From Sulfurimonas aquatica (lineage in GTDB: Bacteria; Campylobacterota; Campylobacteria; Campylobacterales; Sulfurimonadaceae), in contig NZ_CP046072.1 of the NCBI RefSeq assembly GCF_017357825.1, forward strand, positions 2,356,001 to 2,420,000: a stretch of 64,000 nucleotides of DNA. Reading direction: 5' to 3'. Below the pieces are notes generated by a model, which was not told the origin of the DNA, searched no databases, and worked only from the letters and a program-made list of their open reading frames with translations. Each line of letters opens with the position of its first letter. Position 1 is the stretch's first letter. This document shows positions 1 to 8,843 of the stretch, piece after piece. Both the position numbers and the translations under genes were made by a program.

Positions 1-279
1 AGCCCAGAGCAAAAAGCAAAACTCAAAAAACTCTCACCATCTGACATCACTTCTAAAACGTTAGCAAGCGAAGAGATAACGGGAATCTATACAAATGCCG
101 CTGGAAACAACCAAGCCATTGGCGGTTTGAAAGTTACAACAAAAAATGGTTGGTTTGCAGCCCGTCCATCTGGAACGGAAGATATATATAAGATATACGC
201 AGAGAGTTTTATATCTAGGGAGCATTTAGCTGCCATTCAAAAAGAGGCACAGCAGTTAGTTCTTAGCGTTATTGGCTAA
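1..279 (+). CDS. pgm: Phosphoglucomutase, C-terminal part (cut by window edge)
   Basis: This is the last 92 codons of an alpha-D-phosphohexomutase that interconverts glucose 1-phosphate and glucose 6-phosphate in the cytoplasm. The reading frame is open from base 1 to a TAA at 277-279. The C-terminal domain carries the phosphate-binding loop RPSGTEDIYKIYAESF, which is typical of the glucose-specific Pgm family rather than GlmM or ManB. The gene converges on the Entner-Doudoroff operon with only 16 bp between the stop codons. Its product, glucose 6-phosphate, is the substrate of Zwf encoded opposite, so the two units probably work together. The N-terminal domains lie outside the window. Confidence 0.88.
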   Translation, partial: SPEQKAKLKKLSPSDITSKTLASEEITGIYTNAAGNNQAIGGLKVTTKNGWFAARPSGTEDIYKIYAESFISREHLAAIQKEAQQLVLSVIG

Positions 280-295
280 GAACTGATATAACTTT

Positions 296-922
296 TTACT
301 CCAGCAGCTCTAGTGCTTCTTTTGTTAAACGAGTAACCTCATAAAATTTCTCATAATCAACAAGCTGATTGGGAACTATCCAACTTCCACCCACACAGGG
401 CACGTTATCAAGATTTAAAAAGCTTTTCGCGTTATCTGCGTTTATACCGCCTGTAGGACAAAATACTATATCTTTAAATGGACCTCCAAAGGCTTTAAGA
501 GCATCAACTCCGCCCACAATAGTTGCAGGGTAGAGCTTAAACGCGTCAAACCCATACTCGATACCACTCATAATCTCACTCGCAGTTGCTACTCCTGGAA
601 GCAGAGATATACTCCCACCATCAGCAGCCTTAGCTAAGGCAGGTGTTAGTCCTGGAGAGATTGCGAACTTTGCTCCTATGTCACTTACGGCTTTAAAGCT
701 ATCTGGGCTCATCACCGTTCCCGCTCCCGTTATAGCATCTGGGAACTCTTTTACTACCGCTTCTATAACCTTTAAAGCGTTTGGAGTACGAAGGGTTATC
801 TCAAATATATTTACCCCTCCTTCTATCAAAGCCTCAGCAAGTTGTAGCATATTTTTTGTCTCATTTACACTTATAACTGGAATGATTTTAGATACATTCA
901 TCACTTCTTTTGCGCTTAACAT
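296..922 (-). CDS. eda: 2-keto-3-deoxy-6-phosphogluconate aldolase
   Basis: Cytoplasmic class I aldolase that cleaves KDPG to pyruvate and glyceraldehyde 3-phosphate, the last step of the Entner-Doudoroff pathway. The protein has 208 residues, the usual length. Visible family landmarks are the catalytic Glu and phosphate-binding Arg in EITLRTP (from Glu41), the Schiff-base lysine in FKLYPA (Lys129) and the glycine-rich phosphate loop CPTGGI. It is the last gene of the zwf-pgl-edd-eda operon, and its ATG overlaps the end of edd by 7 bp, which suggests translational coupling. An internal Met at codon 8 is an alternative start. Confidence 0.95.
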   Translation of the reverse strand: MLSAKEVMNVSKIIPVISVNETKNMLQLAEALIEGGVNIFEITLRTPNALKVIEAVVKEFPDAITGAGTVMSPDSFKAVSDIGAKFAISPGLTPALAKAADGGSISLLPGVATASEIMSGIEYGFDAFKLYPATIVGGVDALKAFGGPFKDIVFCPTGGINADNAKSFLNLDNVPCVGGSWIVPNQLVDYEKFYEVTRLTKEALELLE

Positions 923-2751
923 GATTCTTCTCCTACACTCTCAAATATCGTAGCGCCATCTTGCGCTGAATTTACAAGTCGTCTCATGTTAGAAAAAAGC
1001 TCTCGCCCAACTCCATTCATATTTTGACTCATATCTGGTAAGCTAATCTCTCGCGTTGCTAAAACCTCATCAGCAACGTCAATGCTAAGTACTCCATTAT
1101 CACAATCAAGAGTAATCATATCTCCATCGGCTATTTTTCCAATGATACCACCATCTTTGGCTTCAGGAGAGAGGTGAATGGCCGAAGCTACCTTCCCTGA
1201 TGCACCGCTCATTCTGCCATCTGTCACTATTGCCACATAAAAACCTTTATCTTGAAGTGCTCCCATGGATGGCAAAAGACCATGTAGCTCTGGCATTCCA
1301 TTTGACTTTGGTCCCTGATATGGAAGGACTGCAACAAAGTCATGGTTGAGTTTTCCATCTGCAAATGCCTCTTTGAGAGCCTCTTGAGTATAAAAAACTT
1401 TTGCTGGAGCTGTTATAACTCTATCCTTATCTTTAAGGGCTGAAGTTTTTATAACGCTTCGACCTATATTTCCATCGAGAACTCTTAGTCCACCTTGAAT
1501 GTCGAATGGATTTTCTATACTACTTATCACTGAAGTATCGCCAGACTTCTCTATGGAGTTTTTATAGACTAGCTTACCATCTTCTAAAAACACCTCTTTG
1601 AGATACCTACTTAAACCATGTCCCATGACTGTGTTTACATCTTCGTGTAAAAGACCTACATTTAGTAACTCTTTAATAACAACCGCCATACCGCCAGCGC
1701 TATGAAAATGATTTACATCAGCGCTTCCATTTGGGTACATTCTGCACAGAAGTGGCGTTATAGAGGAGAGTTCATCAAAATCTTTCCATGTTAGTTTTAT
1801 ACCACAAGAGTTTGCCATAGCTATAAGATGTATAGTATGGTTTGTTGAGCCTCCAGTTGCGAGTAGTCCAACTATGGCGTTTACAAAACTCTTCTCATCT
1901 ATCATTTCTCCTATTGGCATATAGTTCTCACTTTGGGGTGAGAGTTCTAAAAGCTTCAAGGCTGCAGCTTCTGTAAGAGCATCACGAAGAGGCGTATTGG
2001 CGTTTACAAAAGAGCTTCCCGCTAAGTGAAGTCCCATTATCTCCATAAGCATCTGGTTTGAGTTTGCCGTTCCATAAAAGGTACAAGTCCCAGAAGAGTG
2101 ATACGAGGCTGATTCCGCTTTGAGTAGTTTCTCACGAGAGACCTTGCCTTGTGCGTACTCTTGTCTAATTTTTGCTTTTTCACTATTACTTATTCCCGAC
2201 TCCATTGGACCCGCTGGAGCAAATATCATAGGAAGGTGACCAAACTTCATAGCCCCTATAAACATACCTGGGACTATTTTGTCACAAACGCCAAGGAGCA
2301 TAGCGCCATCGTACATATTATGAGAGAGTGCAACTGCTGTACTTTGAGCGATGTTATCACGAGAGAAAAGACTTAACTCCATTCCCGGTTGAGACTGCGT
2401 TACACCATCACACATTGCAGCGACTCCACCTGCAAACTGAGCAGTAGCGCCTTTAAACGCCAGTGCACGTTTAATAAGTGGAGGAAAACTTGCAAAAGGC
2501 TGGTGTGCCGAGAGCATGTCGTTATATGCAGAGACTATGGCGATATTCTCTTTTTTCATCCCTGAGAGATTCTCTTTTTCCATCTCGCTACAGGGTGCTA
2601 TGGCATGAGCGAGATTGCTACATCCTAGATGCTCTCGTCCCACTTCTGTTAGTTTTGCGGCGTTTATTCTTTGTAGATATATGGCTCTACTTTTTTTTGA
2701 GCGCTCCACTATTCTTTGCGTTACTTCACTTATAGTTACAAGTTTATGCAT
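916..2751 (-). CDS. edd: 6-phosphogluconate dehydratase
   Basis: Iron-sulfur dehydratase of the IlvD/Edd family that converts 6-phosphogluconate to KDPG. It has 611 residues, the standard length. Conserved pieces are CDGVTQSQPGMELSL, GVCDKIVPG and SSGTCTFYGTANSNQ, which supply the cysteines for the [4Fe-4S] cluster and substrate pocket, and DGRMSGASGK near the C terminus. IlvD (dihydroxyacid dehydratase) is the main alternative, but the neighbours zwf, pgl and eda and the closer motif match settle it as Edd. The start overlaps the end of pgl by 8 bp. Confidence 0.95.
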   Translation of the reverse strand: MHKLVTISEVTQRIVERSKKSRAIYLQRINAAKLTEVGREHLGCSNLAHAIAPCSEMEKENLSGMKKENIAIVSAYNDMLSAHQPFASFPPLIKRALAFKGATAQFAGGVAAMCDGVTQSQPGMELSLFSRDNIAQSTAVALSHNMYDGAMLLGVCDKIVPGMFIGAMKFGHLPMIFAPAGPMESGISNSEKAKIRQEYAQGKVSREKLLKAESASYHSSGTCTFYGTANSNQMLMEIMGLHLAGSSFVNANTPLRDALTEAAALKLLELSPQSENYMPIGEMIDEKSFVNAIVGLLATGGSTNHTIHLIAMANSCGIKLTWKDFDELSSITPLLCRMYPNGSADVNHFHSAGGMAVVIKELLNVGLLHEDVNTVMGHGLSRYLKEVFLEDGKLVYKNSIEKSGDTSVISSIENPFDIQGGLRVLDGNIGRSVIKTSALKDKDRVITAPAKVFYTQEALKEAFADGKLNHDFVAVLPYQGPKSNGMPELHGLLPSMGALQDKGFYVAIVTDGRMSGASGKVASAIHLSPEAKDGGIIGKIADGDMITLDCDNGVLSIDVADEVLATREISLPDMSQNMNGVGRELFSNMRRLVNSAQDGATIFESVGEESC

Positions 2752-3436
2752 GATAAACCTCCAGTATTGGATTTTCTTGTTGCATCATTGAGATGATAGG
2801 CATACTTTTATAATCATCACTCTCTAGAGCTCTTTTAAAAATCAGCTCTTTCTCCCAACCTTCAATATGTAAAATCAGAGCGGTCGCGCTAAGTAAAAAA
2901 CTTCTACTCAGAGTTAAGCGCATAGTTGGTTCTACATTTGCCGTAGTAGCTAAACACAAATCTTTTGTATCAAGAGCCTCTTCAAGTTCACTCATATGTG
3001 GGAAAAAAGACGCCGTATGTGCATCCTTTCCCATTCCAAGGACAACTATGTCTAATTTTTTAATCTTCTGCAGTCTTTTTTTAATGCCCTCAACGCCTTT
3101 TTGCGCGCTACTCATCTCATTTTTTAAAGAGATAAAGTTTGCCTTTTGCGCTCTGCCTTGTAAAAAGTTTTCTCTTACTAAATGCTCATTACTTAAAGGC
3201 GAATCGACATCAACCCATCTCTCATCAACAAGTGTCACATCTACTCTTTGCCACTCTATATCTATGCTAGACATTTTTTGGAGCAATTTTTTTGGAGTTG
3301 AGCCCCCTGAAAAGGCTATGGAAGCTCTCTCATTTATTTTAAGCGACTTTTTTAGCAAATAGCATATCTTAACGCAGAGATTTTTTACTAACTCCTCGCT
3401 ATCATCAAAGCCATGAAATATATGTTTATTTCTCAT
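2744..3436 (-). CDS. pgl: 6-phosphogluconolactonase (DevB family)
   Basis: Hydrolyses 6-phosphogluconolactone to 6-phosphogluconate between Zwf and Edd. Family motifs include FSGGSTPKKLLQ near the N terminus, VTLVDERWV and the LGMGKDAHTASFFP block carrying the active-site histidine. I chose the ATG at 3434-3436 (230 residues): it overlaps the zwf stop by only 11 bp and has an upstream GAAGAAG. A longer reading from 3487 would add 17 residues and overlap zwf by 62 bp, which is unlikely. It lies between zwf and edd, overlapping both, as one operon. Confidence 0.92.
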   Translation of the reverse strand: MRNKHIFHGFDDSEELVKNLCVKICYLLKKSLKINERASIAFSGGSTPKKLLQKMSSIDIEWQRVDVTLVDERWVDVDSPLSNEHLVRENFLQGRAQKANFISLKNEMSSAQKGVEGIKKRLQKIKKLDIVVLGMGKDAHTASFFPHMSELEEALDTKDLCLATTANVEPTMRLTLSRSFLLSATALILHIEGWEKELIFKRALESDDYKSMPIISMMQQENPILEVYHA

Positions 3437-4889
3437 ACCAACTTCTTCCATCTCTTTCAATAAGTGCCATAGAGGATGATGGCCCACAAGTTCCAGCCTT
3501 ATAAGACTTAGGTTTTATCCCTTGAGACTTCCATCCCTCTATAATTTTATCAGCCCAAACCCATGCAGCTTCCACCTCGTCCCTTCTCATGAAAAGAGTA
3601 GGATTACTACGTACCACATCCAGTAGAAGATGCTCATATGCATCAGGTGATCGAGGTGCATCTTCTGAAATATTTAAATCGAGTTCAACCTGTCTTAGTT
3701 TCATTCCCTCATTGAGTCCAGGGACTTTATTCATGATGAACATAGAGATACTCTCATCTGGTTGTAGTCGTATCACAAGCTTGTTGCTATCTATACAAAC
3801 GCCACCTTTTGGAAATATAGAGTGCGGGATATCCTTAAAATCTATCACTATTTCACTATAACGCTCACTCATACGTTTACCGGTTCTTAGATAGATGGGT
3901 ACGCCATGCCATCTCCAGTTATCTATATCTGCTCGTATAGCTACAAATGTCTCTGTATCTGAGTTAGAGTTTCCTCCATCTTCTTCAAGATAACCTGGAA
4001 CTGACTTGTCTCCGCTTACCCCAGAGCCATACTGTCCCCTAACTGTCTTTAATTTTAAATCGTCCCCTTCAATAAAACGCAGAGCACGAATAACTTTTAG
4101 TTTTTCATCGCGTACTCTATCGCCATCGAGTGTAGATGGTGGTTCCATCGTGATGAGACATAGGAGCTGAAGGAGATGGTTTTGTATCATATCCCTCATA
4201 GCACCATAATTATTGTAATAGTCCCAACGACCTTCTAAGCCTACACTCTCAGCAACAGTTATCTGAATATGGTCAATATACTGAGTATTCCATATAGGAG
4301 TAAAAAGCATATTTGAAAAACGCAGGGCTAAAATATTTTGTACCGTATCTTTTCCAAGATAGTGATCTATCCTATAGATTGCGGATTCTTCAAAGTATTT
4401 TGAAACTTCATCATTTATAACTTGCGATGAAGCGAGATTATTTCCTATCGGTTTTTCTAGGACCACTCTTGATGTTGGAACTATCAACTTCATTTGAGCT
4501 AAGTTCTTACAAATAATCCCAAATAGAGATGGTGCTGTTGAGAGGTAGTTTATTCTCTCCTTATCCTCATGTCCTTTGAGAACTTTTGAGAGTTTTTTAT
4601 ATTCAATCTCGTTAGTCAAATCTATACTTATATAGATAAGGGTTGAGATAAACTTTTGAAATATCTTCTCATCATAACTCTCATCTTTAAATGATGTCTG
4701 AAATTTTTCACTTATAAGATCTGAATACTCTTTTGTACTTAGCTTTTCACGTGAAACACCAATAATCCGACTAGACTCATCTATATGTCCATCTTGATGA
4801 AGGTGGTAAAGTGCTGGCATTAGCTTACGAAGAGCTAAGTCGCCATGAGCACCAAATATAATAATGTCACACTTTTTTAAATTATCCAT
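3426..4889 (-). CDS. zwf: Glucose-6-phosphate 1-dehydrogenase
   Basis: Oxidises glucose 6-phosphate to 6-phosphogluconolactone with reduction of NAD(P)+. It has 487 residues, as usual. The N-terminal Rossmann loop is FGAHGDLALRKLMP, close to the canonical GASGDL. The active-site block RIDHYLGKDTVQN contains the catalytic histidine and substrate-binding lysine. It is the first gene of the operon zwf-pgl-edd-eda. The upstream 264 bp is shared with the divergent peroxiredoxin gene. No phosphofructokinase or gnd is seen nearby, so in this window the product can only flow to the Entner-Doudoroff branch. Confidence 0.95.
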   Translation of the reverse strand: MDNLKKCDIIIFGAHGDLALRKLMPALYHLHQDGHIDESSRIIGVSREKLSTKEYSDLISEKFQTSFKDESYDEKIFQKFISTLIYISIDLTNEIEYKKLSKVLKGHEDKERINYLSTAPSLFGIICKNLAQMKLIVPTSRVVLEKPIGNNLASSQVINDEVSKYFEESAIYRIDHYLGKDTVQNILALRFSNMLFTPIWNTQYIDHIQITVAESVGLEGRWDYYNNYGAMRDMIQNHLLQLLCLITMEPPSTLDGDRVRDEKLKVIRALRFIEGDDLKLKTVRGQYGSGVSGDKSVPGYLEEDGGNSNSDTETFVAIRADIDNWRWHGVPIYLRTGKRMSERYSEIVIDFKDIPHSIFPKGGVCIDSNKLVIRLQPDESISMFIMNKVPGLNEGMKLRQVELDLNISEDAPRSPDAYEHLLLDVVRSNPTLFMRRDEVEAAWVWADKIIEGWKSQGIKPKSYKAGTCGPSSSMALIERDGRSWYEK

Positions 4890-5153
4890 CTTTCAAACCT
4901 TTGAAGGAATCTTGACATATATCTATAGAATAATATCATTTAAACTGACTATAAATTATACAGTAGCTAAAGATTATATCTCTTTTAGAGCAAATTTCTC
5001 CTCTTTAAATCCTTATTATATAATTGAGTAAGAAAAATAATCTAAAGATAAAAACTATCCTTAAAAATCACTACTACTTAATGCCCTCTAAGAATTGTTA
5101 ATAATATTCAGCTAAAATTTCAGCATAATAAAACACAACACAAGGATATATAT

Positions 5154-5750
5154 ATGATCGTAACAAATCAAGCTCCAGACTTTACAGCAACAACAGTTTT
5201 AGGTGACGGTTCAATCGTTGAAGACTTCAAATTATCAGAGAACATGGGTGAAAAAGGTACAGTTTTATTTTTCTATCCACTAGACTTTACTTTCGTATGT
5301 CCTTCAGAGCTTATCGCTTTTGATCACAGATTAGAAGAGTTCAAATCACGTGGTGTAAATGTTATAGGTGTATCTGTAGATAGCCAATTTTCTCACTTCG
5401 CTTGGAGAGAAACTCCAATTAACAATGGTGGTATTGGCCGTGTTGGTTACCCACTAGTAGCTGACCTTACAAAACAAATTTCTAAAGATTATGATGTACT
5501 TTTTGGTGAAGCAGTAGCTTTACGTGGTTCATTCCTAATCGATGGTAAAGGTGTAGTTCGTCATGCAGTAGTTAATGATTTACCACTTGGTCGTAACATT
5601 GATGAAATGATTCGTATGGTAGATGCAATGCAGTTTACTGACGAGCATGGTGAAGTATGTGCTGCTGGTTGGCAAAAAGGTGACGAAGGTATGAAAGCTA
5701 CAACTGAAGGTGTTGCTGAGTATCTTGGTAAGCACGAAGGCGACTTATAG
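5154..5750 (+). CDS. ahpC: Typical 2-Cys peroxiredoxin AhpC/TsaA
   Basis: Thiol peroxidase that reduces H2O2, organic hydroperoxides and peroxynitrite in the cytoplasm. The protein has 198 residues, exactly the Campylobacter/Helicobacter AhpC length. The peroxidatic cysteine is Cys49 in FTFVCPSE and the resolving cysteine is Cys169 in GEVCAAGW, so it is a typical 2-Cys enzyme. No ahpF lies next to it; in Helicobacter the electron donor is thioredoxin. The start has an AAGGA ribosome-binding site. The gene is monocistronic, bounded by a hairpin at 5764-5793. Codon use (many GGT, GTT, CGT) looks like that of a highly expressed gene. Confidence 0.95.
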   Translation: MIVTNQAPDFTATTVLGDGSIVEDFKLSENMGEKGTVLFFYPLDFTFVCPSELIAFDHRLEEFKSRGVNVIGVSVDSQFSHFAWRETPINNGGIGRVGYPLVADLTKQISKDYDVLFGEAVALRGSFLIDGKGVVRHAVVNDLPLGRNIDEMIRMVDAMQFTDEHGEVCAAGWQKGDEGMKATTEGVAEYLGKHEGDL

Positions 5751-5763
5751 TCCCCTCTCTTTT

Positions 5764-5793
5764 AGAAGTTATGCCATATTTGGTATAACTTCT
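5764..5793. terminator. Hairpin between convergent genes
   Basis: A 12-bp stem (5764-5775 with 5782-5793, one G-U pair) with a 6-base loop sits 14 bp after the ahpC stop. The opposite gene ends 49 bp beyond. There is no clean T-run on either side, so termination strength is uncertain; it may act in both directions. Confidence 0.6.
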
Positions 5794-5841
5794 CTACTCA
5801 TCTCTAAAAACATATAACCTCAAGTTCAGCTATACTCACTC

Positions 5842-6411
5842 TTAAAAACCGTAGACTATCCCTGCAAATATACCATTTCCACGTGGACCCACAATACTTG
5901 TATACTCATACTCTCCTAGAAGTGCCATATGCTCACTGATTTCATACTCAACAGCAGCTGCAACAATATAACCAGTTTCATTGTTGTTTATATCTAAGCC
6001 CTTAATCTTCTCAATCTCATACTCATATCCAACTTTTGCAATTAACGCAGCTTCATGAGTTAAATGATACTTATAGTCTATATCTAATGATGTAGTAATA
6101 TATGAAGCTGAGAACTCTTCACTATCTCCATTTGCTAAAGTCTCTTTAACACTATTTTCAACATATGTAGCATCTACTTCGATAGAAAAACCATGAGTAA
6201 GTTCATATCCCAAGTCGACTCCTACTCCTTTTCCCATATCGCCTTCTAGTGTTGTAGTCTCTTCTTTTATTGAATTTCCTAATGTAGCTAATGCTTTTAG
6301 GGCTATATAAAAATCATTTTGTACACTTTTCTCTTCACTCTCTATTTTTGATGCATAAACATTAATCGAAACCATTCCACTTAATGCTAAAGCCGCTAGT
6401 ACTTTTTTCAT
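5842..6411 (-). CDS. Small outer-membrane beta-barrel protein (OmpW/OmpA-barrel-like)
   Basis: A secreted protein of 189 residues with a signal peptide (MKKVLAALALSGMVSINVYA) followed by alternating strands such as GVGVDLGYELTHGFSIEVDATYV and a C-terminal strand ending in Phe (AGIVYGF), the usual mark for BAM-dependent insertion. This pattern fits an eight-stranded porin-like barrel. I use the ATG at 6409-6411, which has a GGAG ribosome-binding site; the upstream in-frame ATG at 6438 would put nine extra residues before the signal peptide. Function is not recognisable. It could be a generic envelope-integrity protein. Confidence 0.75.
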   Translation of the reverse strand: MKKVLAALALSGMVSINVYASKIESEEKSVQNDFYIALKALATLGNSIKEETTTLEGDMGKGVGVDLGYELTHGFSIEVDATYVENSVKETLANGDSEEFSASYITTSLDIDYKYHLTHEAALIAKVGYEYEIEKIKGLDINNNETGYIVAAAVEYEISEHMALLGEYEYTSIVGPRGNGIFAGIVYGF

Positions 6412-6530
6412 ATTTACTCCATTGTATTTTTTTAACAAGGGATTATATCTATATTAATTTTAAATTATAATTTAACTAATTAGCTATCTTAAGTGTAAGA
6501 AAAAAATGTAATTACGAAGGAAGTATTGGG

Positions 6531-8768
6531 CTACAATTCTAGTAGAACTGTATCTCTTTTTGTAGCATCAAATTTTTTACATCCACTCTCAAATGCTCCA
6601 CCCTCACCAACTAATATACACTTATGCTTAGCTCGTGTTATAGCTGTATATATAAGCTTTGTGTTATGCATAATAAAGTGAGTAAAACTCATGGGAATAA
6701 CCACTATGTCATACTCCATGCCTTGAACCTTATGAATAGTTAAAGCATAAGAGAGCATTAGATGAGATTTTAACTCTTCATACTCGTACACTACTACAAC
6801 ATCCTCATTTGGGTAAAAAACGAAGGCCTGCTCATCGTCCTCTTCAAGTTTAAATAGTAAGCCACTCATACCATTAAAGATTCTTCGAGTACTTGACTCT
6901 TCACCTACTTTAAAACCATCTCCACTCCATGAAGTCATATTTTCATTTTTAGTGTGGACTACCTTATCCATCAGACGAAACTCCATCTCCCCGCGTTTGA
7001 TAAACTTACTTGGGTTTGGATTGAAATACTCTTGTAGTACTTTGTTTAGGTTTGTGCTTCCAAGGATGCCACCTTTCATTGGCGTTATAATCTGGAAGTA
7101 GTTGAGATACTCTTTTATCTGTTTGTTTTTAAGTCTATATCTCGCTTTTTCTATAGACTCCACAACTCTGTGAATTATCTCTGCCACTATCTGATTTGAG
7201 TTTTCATCTCGTAGGGCCTTGAGCTCATCTTGTGAGAGTTGGTTTTTTGCCATATAGTAATTTTCTATGCTTACGTCAACAAACTCAAAGTCATCATACT
7301 TTTGTCTGTAGTGAGGCACTTCACCTTTGCGAATATCATTTGCAATGAGAGTTATAGCCTGCTCTTCACTCTGTCTGTAAATCTTAGTCAACTTTACAAT
7401 GGGTGCGAGCTCTAAAGTAAGCGCGTCACTTAGAACATTTCCAGCACCAATAGGAGGAAGCTGCGCGTCATCTCCCACTATGATTACTATCGCGTCTTTA
7501 GATATTTTTCTCATAAGCCTAGCAAAAAGGGAGGAGTTTATCATAGATGCTTCATCTATAAGTACTACAGAGTAAGGAAAGGAGTCTGTCTTTTCATGCT
7601 TAATTAAAAGAGACTGTATAGTGGCTGACTCATACCCTGTCGTATCGCTTATTCGTTGAGATGCTATGCCACTTAAGGCACAAGTCATTATCTCTTTTTT
7701 ATCAAACCTTGTGTTTAAAATCTCTAGTATCGTTTTAGAAGTTGTACTCTTTCCCGTTCCCGCATATCCAACTAAAAAGAGTATGCTTGCACCCTCATTT
7801 ATCTTTAGAACCGCGTCTCTTTGCTGCTCACCTAACTTTAAATCTGAATCTGCTAAAAATGAGTCTAAATCTTTTACAAAACCGCCACTACTCTTTTTTG
7901 AACGCGATATAAAATCATCATATAAAAACTTCTCAGCATCATAAAGTCTAGAGGGAGAGACTCTATCGTTTTTCATTACAACTATGCTTCCCTCACCTAC
8001 TCTCTCTACGAGTGCGGCTTCATAAAGATTGTGTTTCCCGCTAAAAAGCAAGAGCTCATCTAATCCACCAAATAGTACCTCTTTAGCTATACAGCTGTTA
8101 CCTTGTGCCTCACAGTAGTTCAGAAGCACGTAATCCATTGCGGAGCTAATGCGACCCTCATTTTCTCTCTCTACTCCCATCTTAAGTGCTAGCTCGTCTG
8201 CACGTTTAAAACCTATGGAGTTGATACTTGTCAAAATGTAAGGATTCTCTTTGATTTTATCGCAGATATCTTCAACGTCTTTCATCGCAGTGGCTATGGT
8301 TGTAAGAAGTGCTGGGGAGACGTCATAAGGGCTTAAAAACTCACCAAGCTGTCTCATCGAGCGAAACTGTTTCCATGAGTTTTGAATCTTTTTAAGACGC
8401 TTCTCTTTTATACCTTTAAACTCAAGAAGTTTTTCAATGTCATTATCTAAAATCTCTACTAAGCCCTCAGAACCAAAATGTTCTATAAGCTCAGCTGAGA
8501 GTTTTTTTGTAAAGCCTTTTATTATTTTATTTAAAAAGAAGAAGAGTTCGTTTTGGTTGACTTTTAGAGATTCAAACTTGAAGGTTTTACCATATTTTTT
8601 GTGCTCTTCCCAGTAACCCTTTAGAGTTATGGCAGAGCCTTTGAGGTTTTCAACCTCACTCTCGTAGTAAGTTCCACTTATCTTTTCACCATTTTTTAAA
8701 ACAGCGATAAAAAACCCAGCATCCTCAAAAAGAATTTTATCTATTTGACCGATGAGTGTTTGATTCAA
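6531..8768 (-). CDS. recD2: RecD2-type ATP-dependent DNA helicase
   Basis: Superfamily 1B 5'-3' helicase of 745 residues. It has an N-terminal OB-like segment (IDKILFEDAGFFIAVLKNG), helix-hairpin-helix repeats in residues 90-200, then motif I GYAGTGKSTTSK, motif II VLIDEASM, motif III GDDAQLPPIGAGN and a C-terminal UvrD-like segment with TIHKVQGMEYD. The long N-terminal region separates RecD2 from the RecBCD subunit RecD, and no recB or recC is adjacent. Translation starts at a TTG (8766-8768) behind AAGGAAAC. It likely acts in replication fork or recombinational repair. Confidence 0.9.
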   Translation of the reverse strand: MNQTLIGQIDKILFEDAGFFIAVLKNGEKISGTYYESEVENLKGSAITLKGYWEEHKKYGKTFKFESLKVNQNELFFFLNKIIKGFTKKLSAELIEHFGSEGLVEILDNDIEKLLEFKGIKEKRLKKIQNSWKQFRSMRQLGEFLSPYDVSPALLTTIATAMKDVEDICDKIKENPYILTSINSIGFKRADELALKMGVERENEGRISSAMDYVLLNYCEAQGNSCIAKEVLFGGLDELLLFSGKHNLYEAALVERVGEGSIVVMKNDRVSPSRLYDAEKFLYDDFISRSKKSSGGFVKDLDSFLADSDLKLGEQQRDAVLKINEGASILFLVGYAGTGKSTTSKTILEILNTRFDKKEIMTCALSGIASQRISDTTGYESATIQSLLIKHEKTDSFPYSVVLIDEASMINSSLFARLMRKISKDAIVIIVGDDAQLPPIGAGNVLSDALTLELAPIVKLTKIYRQSEEQAITLIANDIRKGEVPHYRQKYDDFEFVDVSIENYYMAKNQLSQDELKALRDENSNQIVAEIIHRVVESIEKARYRLKNKQIKEYLNYFQIITPMKGGILGSTNLNKVLQEYFNPNPSKFIKRGEMEFRLMDKVVHTKNENMTSWSGDGFKVGEESSTRRIFNGMSGLLFKLEEDDEQAFVFYPNEDVVVVYEYEELKSHLMLSYALTIHKVQGMEYDIVVIPMSFTHFIMHNTKLIYTAITRAKHKCILVGEGGAFESGCKKFDATKRDTVLLEL

Positions 8769-8843
8769 TAAGGTTTCCTTAGTTTTAGTGAAAGTATAGG
8801 CTAACTATATTGCAGGTATTTTATTTATGACAATTTGCAACAA

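Noticed and set aside
4890-5153. A PerR/Fur-type operator in the zwf-ahpC gap
   Set aside because: The region is AT-rich with many partial symmetries and none stands out as a full operator.
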